Assembly (NCBI GenBank): GCA_024637225.1
Contig: JAGXFP010000059.1
Span: 1 to 34,497, forward strand
Length of the DNA stretch: 34,497 nucleotides
Direction: 5' to 3'
DNA from: Desulfobacterales bacterium
GTDB taxonomy: Bacteria > Desulfobacterota > Desulfobulbia > Desulfobulbales > JAGXFP01
This document shows positions 20,919-29,577 of the stretch, piece after piece; positions within the stretch are counted from its first letter, which is position 1; the number at the start of each line of letters is the position of its first letter. Under the pieces are notes generated by a model, which worked only from the letters and a program-made list of their open reading frames with translations, did not search any database and had not been told where the DNA came from. Position numbers and translations under genes: made by a program.

Positions 20919-22634
20919 TTATCGCAGGAGGTCGCCTCCCATTTGCAGCCGGGCGCTGATTTTCTCGGAGATATCGCCGAAATCGGCGAAGTCGCCTTCC
21001 GCCGCCGCCAACGGCTCCTTTACCTGCGCCATGATATTTTCCTGCAAATTCTGCTTAAAAGCGGCGGTTTTCTTCTCTATGGTACGGCCGACGGCATTTT
21101 TCAGGACCTGATCCAGGTTGGAACTGATCCGCATGCTGTAATCATCAATGGGTCCCTCAATTTCGGCCTGGGCCGTTACATTATTGATCTCCGCCAGCGC
21201 TTCGGCCAGGGCCTGGGTCACCGCGCCTGAGGATCCGGAAGAATCGACGATAAAGTCGACCGAGGTAAGCTGGGCCAGCAGGTCGCCGCTGATATCGTTG
21301 CCTTGCAGGACCGCTTCCCCGTCAAGATCAGCCTGGCCGCTCTCGATGGTGACCGGCAGGGTCTCGTTGTCGCTCAGTTCGGTTTTTTGGATTGAATAAC
21401 CTTTGACGGCCAGATTAATCGTGTCCCGGGGGCGGTCGGGGTCGACATGATTGAAAACGCCGTCAAAATGGAGGGAGCGGAGGCCTTCCAGGGAATCGCC
21501 GTCAAAATCATAAGAAAGAGGGGCGCCGAGGATGTCCTGATCGGGAGTGACATTAATGATTGTCCCGTCAAAACGACCCGCTTCGATCTCTGCCGAGGCG
21601 GCAATGCGGCGGATCAGAAATTCGGGTACCGGATTTTTCTCCTCGAATTTCACCCAGACTCCATCGCCCCTGACCGGTTTAACAACTTTGTTGTCACCTC
21701 TTTTCTCCTTAGCCCGGGCCAGCAGGGGTTGGGCCTTTTCGTACCAGAACAATGATTTCCTGACGATGTTGCCGGTTTTATCCCCGAAAATCAGAGTGCT
21801 GAGATTGGCCAACCCTTCCGATGAAGGAGTGTATTTGGCAACCAGCCGTTCAAGATCGCGCCGGGGAGCGTTTTTGAGTTCGTCAAGATCTTCCCGATAT
21901 GATTCCGAGATTGTCCTGAATTCATCCCGGGCTGCCCGCAAACGGTCCAGATCGGCCTGAATCTCCTTGCGCAGGGCGACCAGCTCCGTGGCGCCGCCGA
22001 TCAGGCCGGCGAGATCGCTGCCGCCTTTGAGTTCCGCCAGTCTTTTTTGGTAATTGTTCAGCTTCTCCTGATCGGGCAGCTCGGCCAGGCGCTCTTGCCA
22101 CCGGGCGGTTGCCTCCTCTATCTTGCTCCGGTATTCGGCGGCCAGTTCGAGGCTTTCCAGTTTTTCCCTGGCCAGGACCTCCTTGGCATCGGGAATCTCA
22201 AGGTCGGGGATCTTGAAGCCTTTTTCTGACTTTTCGGGGGAAGGTTCCTCGGGCCGGGCCGTATATTTTGACAGCGCTCCGGATTTTCGCCTGGGGGTGT
22301 CGGGGCGGATCCCTTCCGCCGTCATTTCCTCGATGATGATTTTCTTTTCCAGCAATCTCAGAGTACTGATGGTCATGGCAATCCGTTCGATCTCGACGGC
22401 ATTGCGCATGGGCTGGTCGGGATTAGTAACCTGAAGACGCGACAGCTCAAGACCGGCCGGGAAAAAGCTCAGGTCTGCCTCCTCCAGCTCCACTTTGGCG
22501 CCGACCATGGCGCTGCCCAGTTTTTCGATCTGCCTGGCGATGAAGTCGTCGACAAAGAAGAAGGTGAAAAAGCAGAGCAGGGCCAGCAAAACACCGAAAT
22601 AGGCAAGTCCCTGCCAGCGAATTATCTTTTTCAT
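20919..22634 (-). CDS. TIGR03545-like membrane-anchored protein
   Basis: 571 residues. One N-terminal transmembrane helix (about 9-28) is followed by an AsmA-like start (VELEEADLSFFPAGLELSRLQVTNPD). A long charged coiled-coil region covers about 125-300. The beta-rich C-terminal half has repeated VDFIV/ITAQAEIEGP-type strands. The whole layout, and its pairing with the next gene, match the TIGR03545 family of unknown function. It probably sits in the periplasm tethered to the inner membrane. Its start overlaps the end of the upstream TIGR03546-like gene by 4 bp. Confidence 0.8.
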   Translation of the reverse strand: MKKIIRWQGLAYFGVLLALLCFFTFFFVDDFIARQIEKLGSAMVGAKVELEEADLSFFPAGLELSRLQVTNPDQPMRNAVEIERIAMTISTLRLLEKKIIIEEMTAEGIRPDTPRRKSGALSKYTARPEEPSPEKSEKGFKIPDLEIPDAKEVLAREKLESLELAAEYRSKIEEATARWQERLAELPDQEKLNNYQKRLAELKGGSDLAGLIGGATELVALRKEIQADLDRLRAARDEFRTISESYREDLDELKNAPRRDLERLVAKYTPSSEGLANLSTLIFGDKTGNIVRKSLFWYEKAQPLLARAKEKRGDNKVVKPVRGDGVWVKFEEKNPVPEFLIRRIAASAEIEAGRFDGTIINVTPDQDILGAPLSYDFDGDSLEGLRSLHFDGVFNHVDPDRPRDTINLAVKGYSIQKTELSDNETLPVTIESGQADLDGEAVLQGNDISGDLLAQLTSVDFIVDSSGSSGAVTQALAEALAEINNVTAQAEIEGPIDDYSMRISSNLDQVLKNAVGRTIEKKTAAFKQNLQENIMAQVKEPLAAAEGDFADFGDISEKISARLQMGGDLLR

Positions 22635-23152
22635 GCCGTCCCTCCCAAGCCGGAGACACTTTTGTAGATCCGATAAAATTTGCTGGCCATGAAAAATTTC
22701 ATCACCCTGGTTTTTTGGATCCAGCTGAGCAGGTGATCCCGATACTTGGCGATGAGCAGGTTGAACAGGAAATACATGGGAATAAAGAGCACCAGGGAAA
22801 AGACCAGGCTGCCCATCACTATTGAATTGTTAAAGCTTTCCAGGCGAAACAGTGCCAGATTGTACATCGAAGTCCAGAGCGGTTCGAGGGGGTCGGCGGT
22901 CAACAGCACAAGCCCCAGCTGGTTGAAGAGGGGGTCGAGAAGATAGGCGATGCCGGTGAAGACCATGAAGCCGAGCAGAAAGGCCGACAGGTTGGCCCTC
23001 AGGATGCAGACCAGGAAGATGATCAGGATATTGTGGAGGGTCATTAACGGGGTCAGGCCGATGATCATGGCGAAGCAAAAACCCAGACTGATTTGGCCCG
23101 GATCGGTCTCCGAGTTTAGAACTTTCAATAATCTGGCTATCGACTTAAGCAT
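22631..23152 (-). CDS. TIGR03546-like (DUF2062-related) membrane protein
   Basis: 173 residues with about three or four hydrophobic segments (roughly 25-50, 54-82 and 110-134). The N-terminal motif GQISLGFCFAMIIGLTP recalls DUF2062 proteins. The ATGA overlap with the TIGR03545-like gene indicates coupled translation, and the two families are known to occur as a pair. Function is unknown; a role in envelope assembly is only a guess. Confidence 0.8.
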   Translation of the reverse strand: MLKSIARLLKVLNSETDPGQISLGFCFAMIIGLTPLMTLHNILIIFLVCILRANLSAFLLGFMVFTGIAYLLDPLFNQLGLVLLTADPLEPLWTSMYNLALFRLESFNNSIVMGSLVFSLVLFIPMYFLFNLLIAKYRDHLLSWIQKTRVMKFFMASKFYRIYKSVSGLGGTA

Positions 23153-23438
23153 TTCTTACCCCCAGAGGGTTGCGGAACTCGAAAAAATGAGCCAATGATA
23201 AAAATCTTATTACAGACCGGAGTCTCGAGTCAATCAAGATGAAAATTTCCCCAACCTCCTGATTCAGGATACTAACAGAATAAGCATGCCGGGAAAATGA
23301 CATTTCCTGGGGTGACCCCCATTTGCGATTGTTGTAAATTCATTCAGCATTGTCCGGTTAGAAATTTGCAGCCCCCATTTTTTGCGCAGAAAGACCATCC
23401 ACGGCTGAGGGTGGATTATGTGGGCCTGCCAATATTTC

Positions 23439-23585
23439 GTTATTCCGGCAGGTTGTTAGCCGGAATCCAGGTTGACATCTGAAGTTAAGCGAAAGGCTCA
23501 ATCCCGATTGTCATAAGATTTTGTGGCTCTATATGAAACTCAGCTTCAACTTCTGGATTCCCGCTAAAAACATGCGGGAATGACG
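23439..23585. repeat. Paired inverted palindromic repeats, second locus
   Basis: Unit one (23,439-23,471) has stem ATTCCGGC/GCCGGAAT. Unit two (23,553-23,585), in opposite orientation, has stem ATTCCCGC/GCGGGAAT around TAAAAACAT. The arrangement copies that at 42-121 but with about 80 bp between units. Confidence 0.72.
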
Positions 23586-23841
23586 GCCCGGCATATTGAA
23601 TGATGGTCGATAAAACGGTGAGGAACTTTTACAAGTTCTTAACCGGACGACCCTGAAATTCATTGATCCAGCGGGGATCTTTGCCGGTCGGCCGCCGAGT
23701 TTTTTGATTTGACTCCGGAGACACGGGTTTGGCGGATAAGAGTAAGGGTCTGAATTAGCGTAAAGATTCGGCGGGCGAATTTTTATATTTTTGTTATTAT
23801 CCGGAATCGGTGAGCGTTCGGATGCACCGTTGTTTTTTAGA

Positions 23842-23987
23842 TAGTGTCTGTCCATAAATGGTTTTTTTGCCCGATAACTTCGTCGCCGCGGAGTCGGAAA
23901 GTGCTCACGTATCCAAGTACGCTGCGCTTTTCCGACATCCTTGCTTCTCGTTCTCGGACAAAAATCCTCATTCCTGCACAGACACTA
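23842..23987. mobile_element. MITE-like element with 10-bp terminal inverted repeats
   Basis: The unit opens with TAGTGTCTGT (23,842-23,851) and closes with ACAGACACTA (23,978-23,987), perfect inverted ends 146 bp apart, with no coding capacity. An internal dyad (CGGAAAGTGC.. / ..GCGCTTTTCCG) is present. It ends 48 bp before the cyclase start, so it may contribute to that gene's leader. A parent transposase is not in this window. Confidence 0.68.
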
Positions 23988-24035
23988 GGTAGCCGCCTGA
24001 AGTTCACCGCGATCTTTATCTTGGAAGGTATCTGA

Positions 24036-25601
24036 ATGACAGGGTATATGGATATAATCAAAAACCTACAGGGTTTTGCCGTTACTGGAAAATATTTTCA
24101 GAAAATCGGCACCGCTCTATCGGGCCGGTTGCAGCCCCTGTTGTCCGGCCATCTGCCCGTCGTCTACAAACTGGCTTTGCTGATCACCGGCTTGATCGTT
24201 CTTTGCAGCGGTGCCCTGAGTGGAATTCTCGTCTATGGGCAGGTGAAGATCATGGAGGAGCAGATCAACGATTTCGGCAACACGGTAGTCTCCCATCTGG
24301 CTCAATCGATCCAGGAGCCTCTGCTGGCCGAGGATCGCTTGGCCATGGGAGTCCTGGTCTCCAGTCTGAACGCCGGCCAGAACGTGATCGGCACGGAAAT
24401 ACTTTCACCGGCGGGCATGGTTCTGATTGGGGCCGGCTACAGCCCCTTTGTCTCCGAAGACTCTTCCCTGGGGATCACCCCTGCTGAAATGATCGGTCGG
24501 GCGGAGCACCGGAGCCGTTGGTCCTGGCAATTGCATGCCTCCGACCGGACCAGGATTAAAGTGGTCTCCTTTATCAGTCCCATCAGTTTTGAAAATGTCA
24601 CGGCCGGGTACGCCTTGGTCACCTTCAGTCGGAAGAATCTGGACCGCTCGATGGGGAAAACGATTTTCTCCATCGCGGTTGCCACCTGCATGATAATTTT
24701 TATGGGAATTATCATGGCCTATGTCCTCAGTAAAAGGATATCCCGGCCGGTTAATCTTTTCATGGAGGCGATCGCGGCCTTTGACCGGGGAGATTATTGT
24801 TACCGTTTCAATGAACGGCGGCGGGATGAAATCGGCCAGTTGATGGACGCCTTTGATCAGATGGCCGAGGGTATGACCCGGAAGACCCAGGTTGAGAAGG
24901 CCCTGGACCGCTATCTTTCCCCCCAGATCGCCAGGCAGGTGATGACAGATCTGGATTCGGTCAAGCTAGGCGGCAAGCTGGTTCGCGGTTCGGTGCTTTT
25001 TGCCGATATGGTCGGATATACCGGGATGAGCGAGAACATGAACCCCAATGAGCTGGCCGCCACCCTGAACCGGTTTTTCTCCCTGATCACCTGGGCCGGC
25101 GAACTTAATAAGGGAACGGTGGACAAGTACATGGGGGATTGTGTTATGTTGGTTTTCGGAACCCCGGAGAAAGACTCCGAACATGCCTTCCATGCCGCCA
25201 GATGCGGTTTGCTGATCAGCCGTCTGGTCGACCATGAAAACAGGCAGCGGGTCGCCGAGGGGTTGTTCCCCATTGAATTCAGGATCGGCATAAACGCCGG
25301 CAGCATGCTGGCCGGAAATATGGGGTCCAAGGAAAAAATGGAATACACCGTGGTCGGTGACACCGTTAATCTGGCTTCGCGGCTCTGTACAATTGCAGAG
25401 GCCAACCAGATCGTGGTCAGCAGGGAGTTTCACAGCCAGGAAAAGATCAGTCGGCGGCTTGTTGCCGAAAAGCATAACTTCATGCGCTTGCGCGGCTTTG
25501 AGTGCCGGGTCGAGACCTTTCTGTTGAAGGACCTGGTCGATGAGGATCAGGCCGGAATCGAAGAGCAGTTCAAGATCATCTCCGGCGCGGCCGCCGGTTA
25601 A
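24036..25601 (+). CDS. HAMP-containing adenylate/guanylate cyclase
   Basis: 521 residues. A transmembrane helix (about 45-67), a periplasmic region of about 130 residues and a second helix (about 208-230) are followed by a HAMP domain (about 231-285, SKRISRPVNLF) and a class III cyclase domain from about 315. The two metal-binding aspartates are present: Asp324 in FADMVGYT and Asp368 in DKYMGD. The transition-state Asn445 and Arg449 lie in VGDTVNLASR. Lys364 fits ATP specificity, so cAMP is the likelier product. It should turn an envelope signal into a cyclic nucleotide. GGAAGG lies 7 bases before the ATG. The next gene starts 20 bp after its stop. Confidence 0.9.
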   Translation: MTGYMDIIKNLQGFAVTGKYFQKIGTALSGRLQPLLSGHLPVVYKLALLITGLIVLCSGALSGILVYGQVKIMEEQINDFGNTVVSHLAQSIQEPLLAEDRLAMGVLVSSLNAGQNVIGTEILSPAGMVLIGAGYSPFVSEDSSLGITPAEMIGRAEHRSRWSWQLHASDRTRIKVVSFISPISFENVTAGYALVTFSRKNLDRSMGKTIFSIAVATCMIIFMGIIMAYVLSKRISRPVNLFMEAIAAFDRGDYCYRFNERRRDEIGQLMDAFDQMAEGMTRKTQVEKALDRYLSPQIARQVMTDLDSVKLGGKLVRGSVLFADMVGYTGMSENMNPNELAATLNRFFSLITWAGELNKGTVDKYMGDCVMLVFGTPEKDSEHAFHAARCGLLISRLVDHENRQRVAEGLFPIEFRIGINAGSMLAGNMGSKEKMEYTVVGDTVNLASRLCTIAEANQIVVSREFHSQEKISRRLVAEKHNFMRLRGFECRVETFLLKDLVDEDQAGIEEQFKIISGAAAG

Positions 25602-25621
25602 GCGGGCAGAAGGTTTTAGGC

Positions 25622-26818
25622 ATGCGGGAAAAACCCGGCCGAACGGATCGGTCTGAAAGAGGGGAAAAAATCAAGCGCTATCAGCCATATCTCCGGAATT
25701 GGGCCAAGGCGGGACTGAGCTGTGTCATAATTGTCCCGATCCTTTTTGTCGTTTCCGGCTGCGCGCTTCTCGACTATTCGGAAAGGACCGGCCGGCAATG
25801 GCGGGAGGCGAAACTGGAAAGACTTGTCGCCGCCCGGGAGTACCATGCGGCCCGGCGTTTACTCGAACAAATGATGCCGGCCGGGTCTGGTGAGGAGTAT
25901 GAGTCGCGGCAGCGGCGGTTGAGCCGCCTTGCCGGGGAATACGTCTCCGGGATTGAACACGACGCTACCGTGCGGCTCAGGGAAGACGATCTGTTCGGCG
26001 CGATCATCATTGTCGAGCAAGCCCTGGAAAAAATACCGGAAAATGAGGAGCTGCTGCGCCTTAGCGCCGAGCTTAATAAAGAGCGCAATCGGCAGTTGGC
26101 CGCCAACGAGCGGGAGATGCTGGCCGACGAAGCTGAATATCTCTACTCCCGCATCCAGGGTTATGCCAGAATTGCCGAACTGGAAAAGCTCTCCACCGGC
26201 ACCAGCCGGCGGATCCACAAAATGGAAGAGACCCTTGCCAAGCTCCATCCCGCTCTGATTGACTGTGGCCGACAGGCCCTAGAATTGAAAGATTACGAGG
26301 TCGCCGAAAGATGTCTGGCCGCGGCCGGGAAGGTCAATGATTCCGATCAGGCCGCCATGCAGCTTGAGGAAAGGCTTGCGACCACGGAGGCTGCCGGGAT
26401 GGGAAATGGTCGCGGCGCGGAAACGACGCTGGTCTATATTGCCCAGAGCAGTAAAGTCAAATCCGCCGAAGCGCAGGAGGTCTCTTTCCGGAGACTGGAG
26501 GAACAGTTAAAGCTGGCGATCGGCACTGGCGAGCTGGTCGAGGCCGATAAGATCCAGGCCGAACTTGAAAAGTTCTCCGGACGGGACGGGGTGCTGGCCG
26601 AATACCGGCAGCAACTTGATCAGGCCAGGGAGCGGAGAATTGCAGAACAAATGGAAAGCGGTTCCGAGCTTTACCGGGCCGGCCGAATCAGGGAGGCCCG
26701 CGCGATGTGGCTGCAGATCTTGATCCTCGATCCGGACAATCGCCTGGCCGGGGAAAAAATAGCCCGGGCCGATAAAGTCCTGGCGAGTATCCGCGATCTC
26801 AAAAAGGCCCAGAAATGA
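25622..26818 (+). CDS. TPR-like repeat lipoprotein
   Basis: 398 residues. A basic N terminus, a hydrophobic stretch and a lipobox VVSGC put the lipidated cysteine at Cys47. The N-region is unusually long, so a later start is possible. The rest is almost wholly alpha-helical, with TPR-like units (AAREYHAARRLLEQM; EDDLFGAIIIVEQALEKIPEN; LYRAGRIREARAMWLQILILDPDN). It is probably an envelope scaffold working with the cyclase 20 bp upstream. No enzyme motif is seen. Confidence 0.75.
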   Translation: MREKPGRTDRSERGEKIKRYQPYLRNWAKAGLSCVIIVPILFVVSGCALLDYSERTGRQWREAKLERLVAAREYHAARRLLEQMMPAGSGEEYESRQRRLSRLAGEYVSGIEHDATVRLREDDLFGAIIIVEQALEKIPENEELLRLSAELNKERNRQLAANEREMLADEAEYLYSRIQGYARIAELEKLSTGTSRRIHKMEETLAKLHPALIDCGRQALELKDYEVAERCLAAAGKVNDSDQAAMQLEERLATTEAAGMGNGRGAETTLVYIAQSSKVKSAEAQEVSFRRLEEQLKLAIGTGELVEADKIQAELEKFSGRDGVLAEYRQQLDQARERRIAEQMESGSELYRAGRIREARAMWLQILILDPDNRLAGEKIARADKVLASIRDLKKAQK

Positions 26819-27279
26819 TGGCGTCGCCCAAAAAATCGGGAAAATTTCCTTCGACAGAGGGATGAGCGGTAAACTTAAAGGGGCAGGGCGGGCGGAGTAA
26901 CTTGTTGAGTTTAATGTTAGTGCTGAGCTTACGTTAAGTGGGCTTCATTAATATTCGGCGACAATACCTGGCGACTTTTTTTTCTTCTTCTGCATATCAT
27001 ATGTAAGTCCTCGGATCTAAAAACACACCATTCCTTGTACCCAATGGTTCTGTACAATTCTTTCCTGAGGAGGGCCTTTCCTGTGGGGCGTGTATCGAAC
27101 TTCTTGCTAACATTTCGAGAATCTTTGCGGGTTTGTCAGAAATAAGCTTCGGGTCGGTTTCCTTCCGGGCCCAAATTTTTTTACGGTGGGCAAACGGCAT
27201 TCAGCCATTTTTAAAAGCAGGGTAGCAACCAGATGCGACAACTCAGAAACTTAAAATCCGATAAATCGAACTCTTGCCC
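26819..27279. other. Intergenic region, no gene seen
   Basis: About 460 bp with lower GC than the flanking genes and T-rich runs (near 26,976-26,990 and 27,176-27,182). A minus-strand frame at 26,997-27,200 starts with basic residues but has no family likeness and no convincing ribosome site. It may be a remnant of something, but I cannot identify it. Confidence 0.45.
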
Positions 27280-28251
27280 ATGACCAGGTCAAAGCCGCCG
27301 ACCGGGGCAAATATTGCCGGCCGGGTTAAACGGGAAGGAGAACCGGTTGTCTCGGTTGCCGGGCTCAGTAAGGATTTTGGCGATCGTCGTGCTGTCGATG
27401 ATATCTCCTTTACGATCAGCTCGGGGGAGTGCGTGGGCTTTCTGGGTCCGAACGGGGCCGGCAAGACCACTACCATCAATATTCTGCTCGGCCTGGCCCG
27501 CAAGAGCGCCGGGCGCATCAATTTGCTGGGCCGGGAGATCCCCGAAAAACACCGGCAGGTCAAACGGCGGATCGGCGTGGTTCCCCAGGCGGACAGCCTC
27601 GATCCCGATCTCACCGTGGCCGAGAATCTGCTCACCTATGCCGGTTATTTCAATATCCCCAAAAAAAAGGCCCTGGCCAAGACCGGGGAGCTGCTCCATT
27701 TTTTCGCCCTTTCGAACCGGAGTGATGAGATTATCGAGCATCTCTCCGGCGGCCAGCGGCGCCGGCTTCTGCTGGCCCGGGCCCTGATCAACGATCCCCA
27801 GCTTCTGATCCTCGACGAGCCGACCATCGGTCTCGACCCCCAGGCCCGGCATCTGATGTGGGAGCGCCTCGAAATTCTCAAGGAGCAGGGCACCACCATG
27901 CTTCTGACCAGCCACTACCTGGACGAGGTCTCCCGGCTCAGCGACCGGGTGCTGATCATGGACCAGGGCCGGATCGTTGCCGAGGGCGCCCCGCGGCAGT
28001 TGATCAGCGAGATGGTCGGGCTCGAGGTTTTCGAGGTGGAAGGTTCCGGGGCGGAACTAGACGAACTTGAGAAGAAGTTTTCGACCTGCAAGGCCGAGAT
28101 CGAGCGGGCCAACGACAAGCTCTATGTCTATACCCGGGAGGAGTGCGACCGCCTGGAGAAGCTCCTGGCGGGCAAGCGCGACTGGCTCAGACGGCCCGCC
28201 AACCTGGAAGACCTGTTTATCCAGCTGACCGGCCGGAGCTTGAGGGAAGCA
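27280..28251 (+). CDS. ABC transporter ATP-binding protein (NodI/DrrA-like)
   Basis: About 324 residues (stop ends at 28,254). Full ABC motif set: Walker A GPNGAGKT (56-63), Q-loop VVPQAD, signature LSGGQ (155-159), Walker B LILDEPTIGLDP (Asp179, Glu180) and H-loop LTSHYLDE. A C-terminal extension of about 90 residues is typical of NodI/DrrA exporters. ATG 27,280 is chosen; a TTG two codons upstream is also open, and neither has a strong ribosome site. Its stop overlaps the permease start (ATGA), so the pair makes one exporter. The substrate is unknown; the family includes lipid, polyketide and polysaccharide exporters. Confidence 0.9.
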
Positions 28252-29009
28252 TGAGCGGACTTTATTTCCGGGCCATCTGGCTGCGCAACGCCCGGGTGTG
28301 GCGCAAACATGTGATGTCGTCCCTGATCGGCAATCTGGGCCAGCCTCTGCTCTTTCTGATCGCCATGGGTTACGGGCTCGGCCGGGATATCGAGGTGATC
28401 GAGGGCATGACCTACCTGCAGTTCATCGCCCCCGGCCTGGTCGCCTCGGCGGTAATGTACAGCGCCGCCTTCGAGACCACCTACGGCTCCTATACCAGAC
28501 TCTCCATCCAGAAAACCTATGAGGCGATCCTGATCACCCCGCTGGAGATCAACGATCTGGTTCTAGGCGAGGTGGTCTGGGCGGCGAGCCGAGGCTTTAT
28601 GGCCGGACTCATCATGCTCGCCGCCCTGCCCCTGTTCGGGGTCTGGCCCTCGGTCTGGACCTTCGCCCTGCTGCCGGTCCTTTTCATGGCCGGGATCTTT
28701 TTCGCCGCCTTCGGCCTGATCATGACCGCCCTGGCCACCAATTACGATTTCTTCAATTACTTCACCTCCCTGGTGATCACGCCGCTGTTTCTCTTTTCGG
28801 GGATCTTTTTTTCATTGCAGACCATGGCTCCAAAGGCTAGGCTGATCTTCGAATTTCTGCCCCTCACCCCCATCGTCAACCTCTCCCGGATGTTCTGTTA
28901 CGGCCGGATCGAGGGGATCTGGCTCTATCAGGTCGGCGGTTTCCTGCTGTTGACCGTGTTCTCGGTCTGGCTGGCCATCGTGTTGCTGCGCCGGCGCTTA
29001 ATTCAGTGA
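28251..29009 (+). CDS. ABC-2 type permease (NodJ-like)
   Basis: 252 residues with six hydrophobic segments and the ABC-2/NodJ layout: GNLGQPLLFLIAMGYGLG near the start, FETTYGSYTRL in the first cytoplasmic loop, and late LFLFSGIFFSLQTMP-like and LPLTPIVNLSR segments. The frame is open further upstream into the ATPase gene. ATG 28,251 is the natural start, overlapping the ATPase stop by 4 bp. It forms the membrane half of the exporter. Confidence 0.9.
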   Translation: MSGLYFRAIWLRNARVWRKHVMSSLIGNLGQPLLFLIAMGYGLGRDIEVIEGMTYLQFIAPGLVASAVMYSAAFETTYGSYTRLSIQKTYEAILITPLEINDLVLGEVVWAASRGFMAGLIMLAALPLFGVWPSVWTFALLPVLFMAGIFFAAFGLIMTALATNYDFFNYFTSLVITPLFLFSGIFFSLQTMAPKARLIFEFLPLTPIVNLSRMFCYGRIEGIWLYQVGGFLLLTVFSVWLAIVLLRRRLIQ

Positions 29010-29376
29010 TTTTCAGTCGGGTGGGGCGCAAGATTTGTAACCGTTCATCGGGCTGATCGTCCGAAAGATGCGGTGCTGCTGAACGGTTACTTGCAATGGT
29101 CCAGGGATGGTGAACATGGGGCCCGGCCTCGCCCGTTGATTTTCACGCCATTCAGGATGATAAGGAGAAAAGAATTGCTCTTCGAAAAACGGCTTGTAAA
29201 GGATAATCATTCATAATATATGAAGGTTACAAGCAAATGGAGCGTCTGAGGCAAATTTAAGGACGCCAAGGATCTTTTCGTGTTTTCTCCCGTTTTGGAT
29301 GATACACAGATCTGCTCAATAACTGGTTGGATGTGAATAAAAAATAACCTCTCCAGTACTATAAGGGACTAATATC
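29010..29376. other. Intergenic boundary between backbone and AT-rich island
   Basis: 367 bp without a gene. The left part is GC-rich and contains a dyad (29,037-29,090). From about 29,160 the sequence turns AT-rich and stays so to about 33,230. GTTGGAT at 29,326-29,332 is the proposed left edge of the integron-type cassette. AAGGGA at 29,363-29,368 is the ribosome site of the first island gene. Confidence 0.6.
29037..29090. repeat. Dyad with 11-bp perfect arms near the island edge
   Basis: GTAACCGTTCA (29,037-29,047) and TGAACGGTTAC (29,080-29,090) are perfect inverted arms, 32 bases apart, beginning 28 bp after the permease stop. No T-tract follows, so it is not a classical terminator. It could be another dispersed palindromic element. 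Confidence 0.6.
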
Positions 29377-29562
29377 ATGGATATAGCCAAATTCTTCACA
29401 GATAACTATCAATGGATATTTTCTGGTATAGGTGTAGCTATAATATTATTCTTCTTGAACTTGGGAAGGAAGCACGAATCAAGTAAAATTGATAAGACCA
29501 GCACAACGCAAATAGGCAATAAAGTGGGCGGTGATCAAGCTGGCAGAGATATTAAAAAATAA
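29377..29562 (+). CDS. Small single-pass membrane protein with TQIGN-GRD tail
   Basis: 61 residues, not a family I recognise. A short N terminus, one strong transmembrane helix (about 12-30, QWIFSGIGVAIILFFLNLG) and a polar tail are visible. The tail contains TQIGNKVGGDQAGRD (44-58), identical in 10 of 15 positions to residues 7-21 of the next protein. AAGGGA lies 8 bases before the ATG. It is the first gene of the ABC-3C operon, 15 bp before the next and in the same reading frame, with a single TAA between. It might anchor the complex in the membrane or be the membrane-acting toxic part. Both are inferences. Confidence 0.7.
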   Translation: MDIAKFFTDNYQWIFSGIGVAIILFFLNLGRKHESSKIDKTSTTQIGNKVGGDQAGRDIKK

Positions 29563-29577
29563 AACTTTTTCAGAATA

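Larger units (their letters stand above)
23153..24035. other. Long repeat-rich intergenic region, no gene seen
   Basis: 883 bp between divergent genes with no credible coding sequence. They hold GATTCAGGAT (near 23,261), the paired palindromes at 23,439-23,585, a reverse-strand relative of the interspersed repeat at 23,797-23,832, and a 146-bp MITE-like unit at 23,842-23,987. GGAAGG at 24,023-24,028 serves the cyclase gene. Confidence 0.6.

Noticed and set aside
26997..27200. Minus-strand 67-aa frame, perhaps a transposase remnant
   Set aside because: No motif supports this and the codon pattern is not convincing.
28143..28250. Longer start for the ABC-2 permease
   Set aside because: It would read through the ATPase gene in another frame. 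ATG 28,251 overlaps the ATPase stop in the usual ATGA manner.
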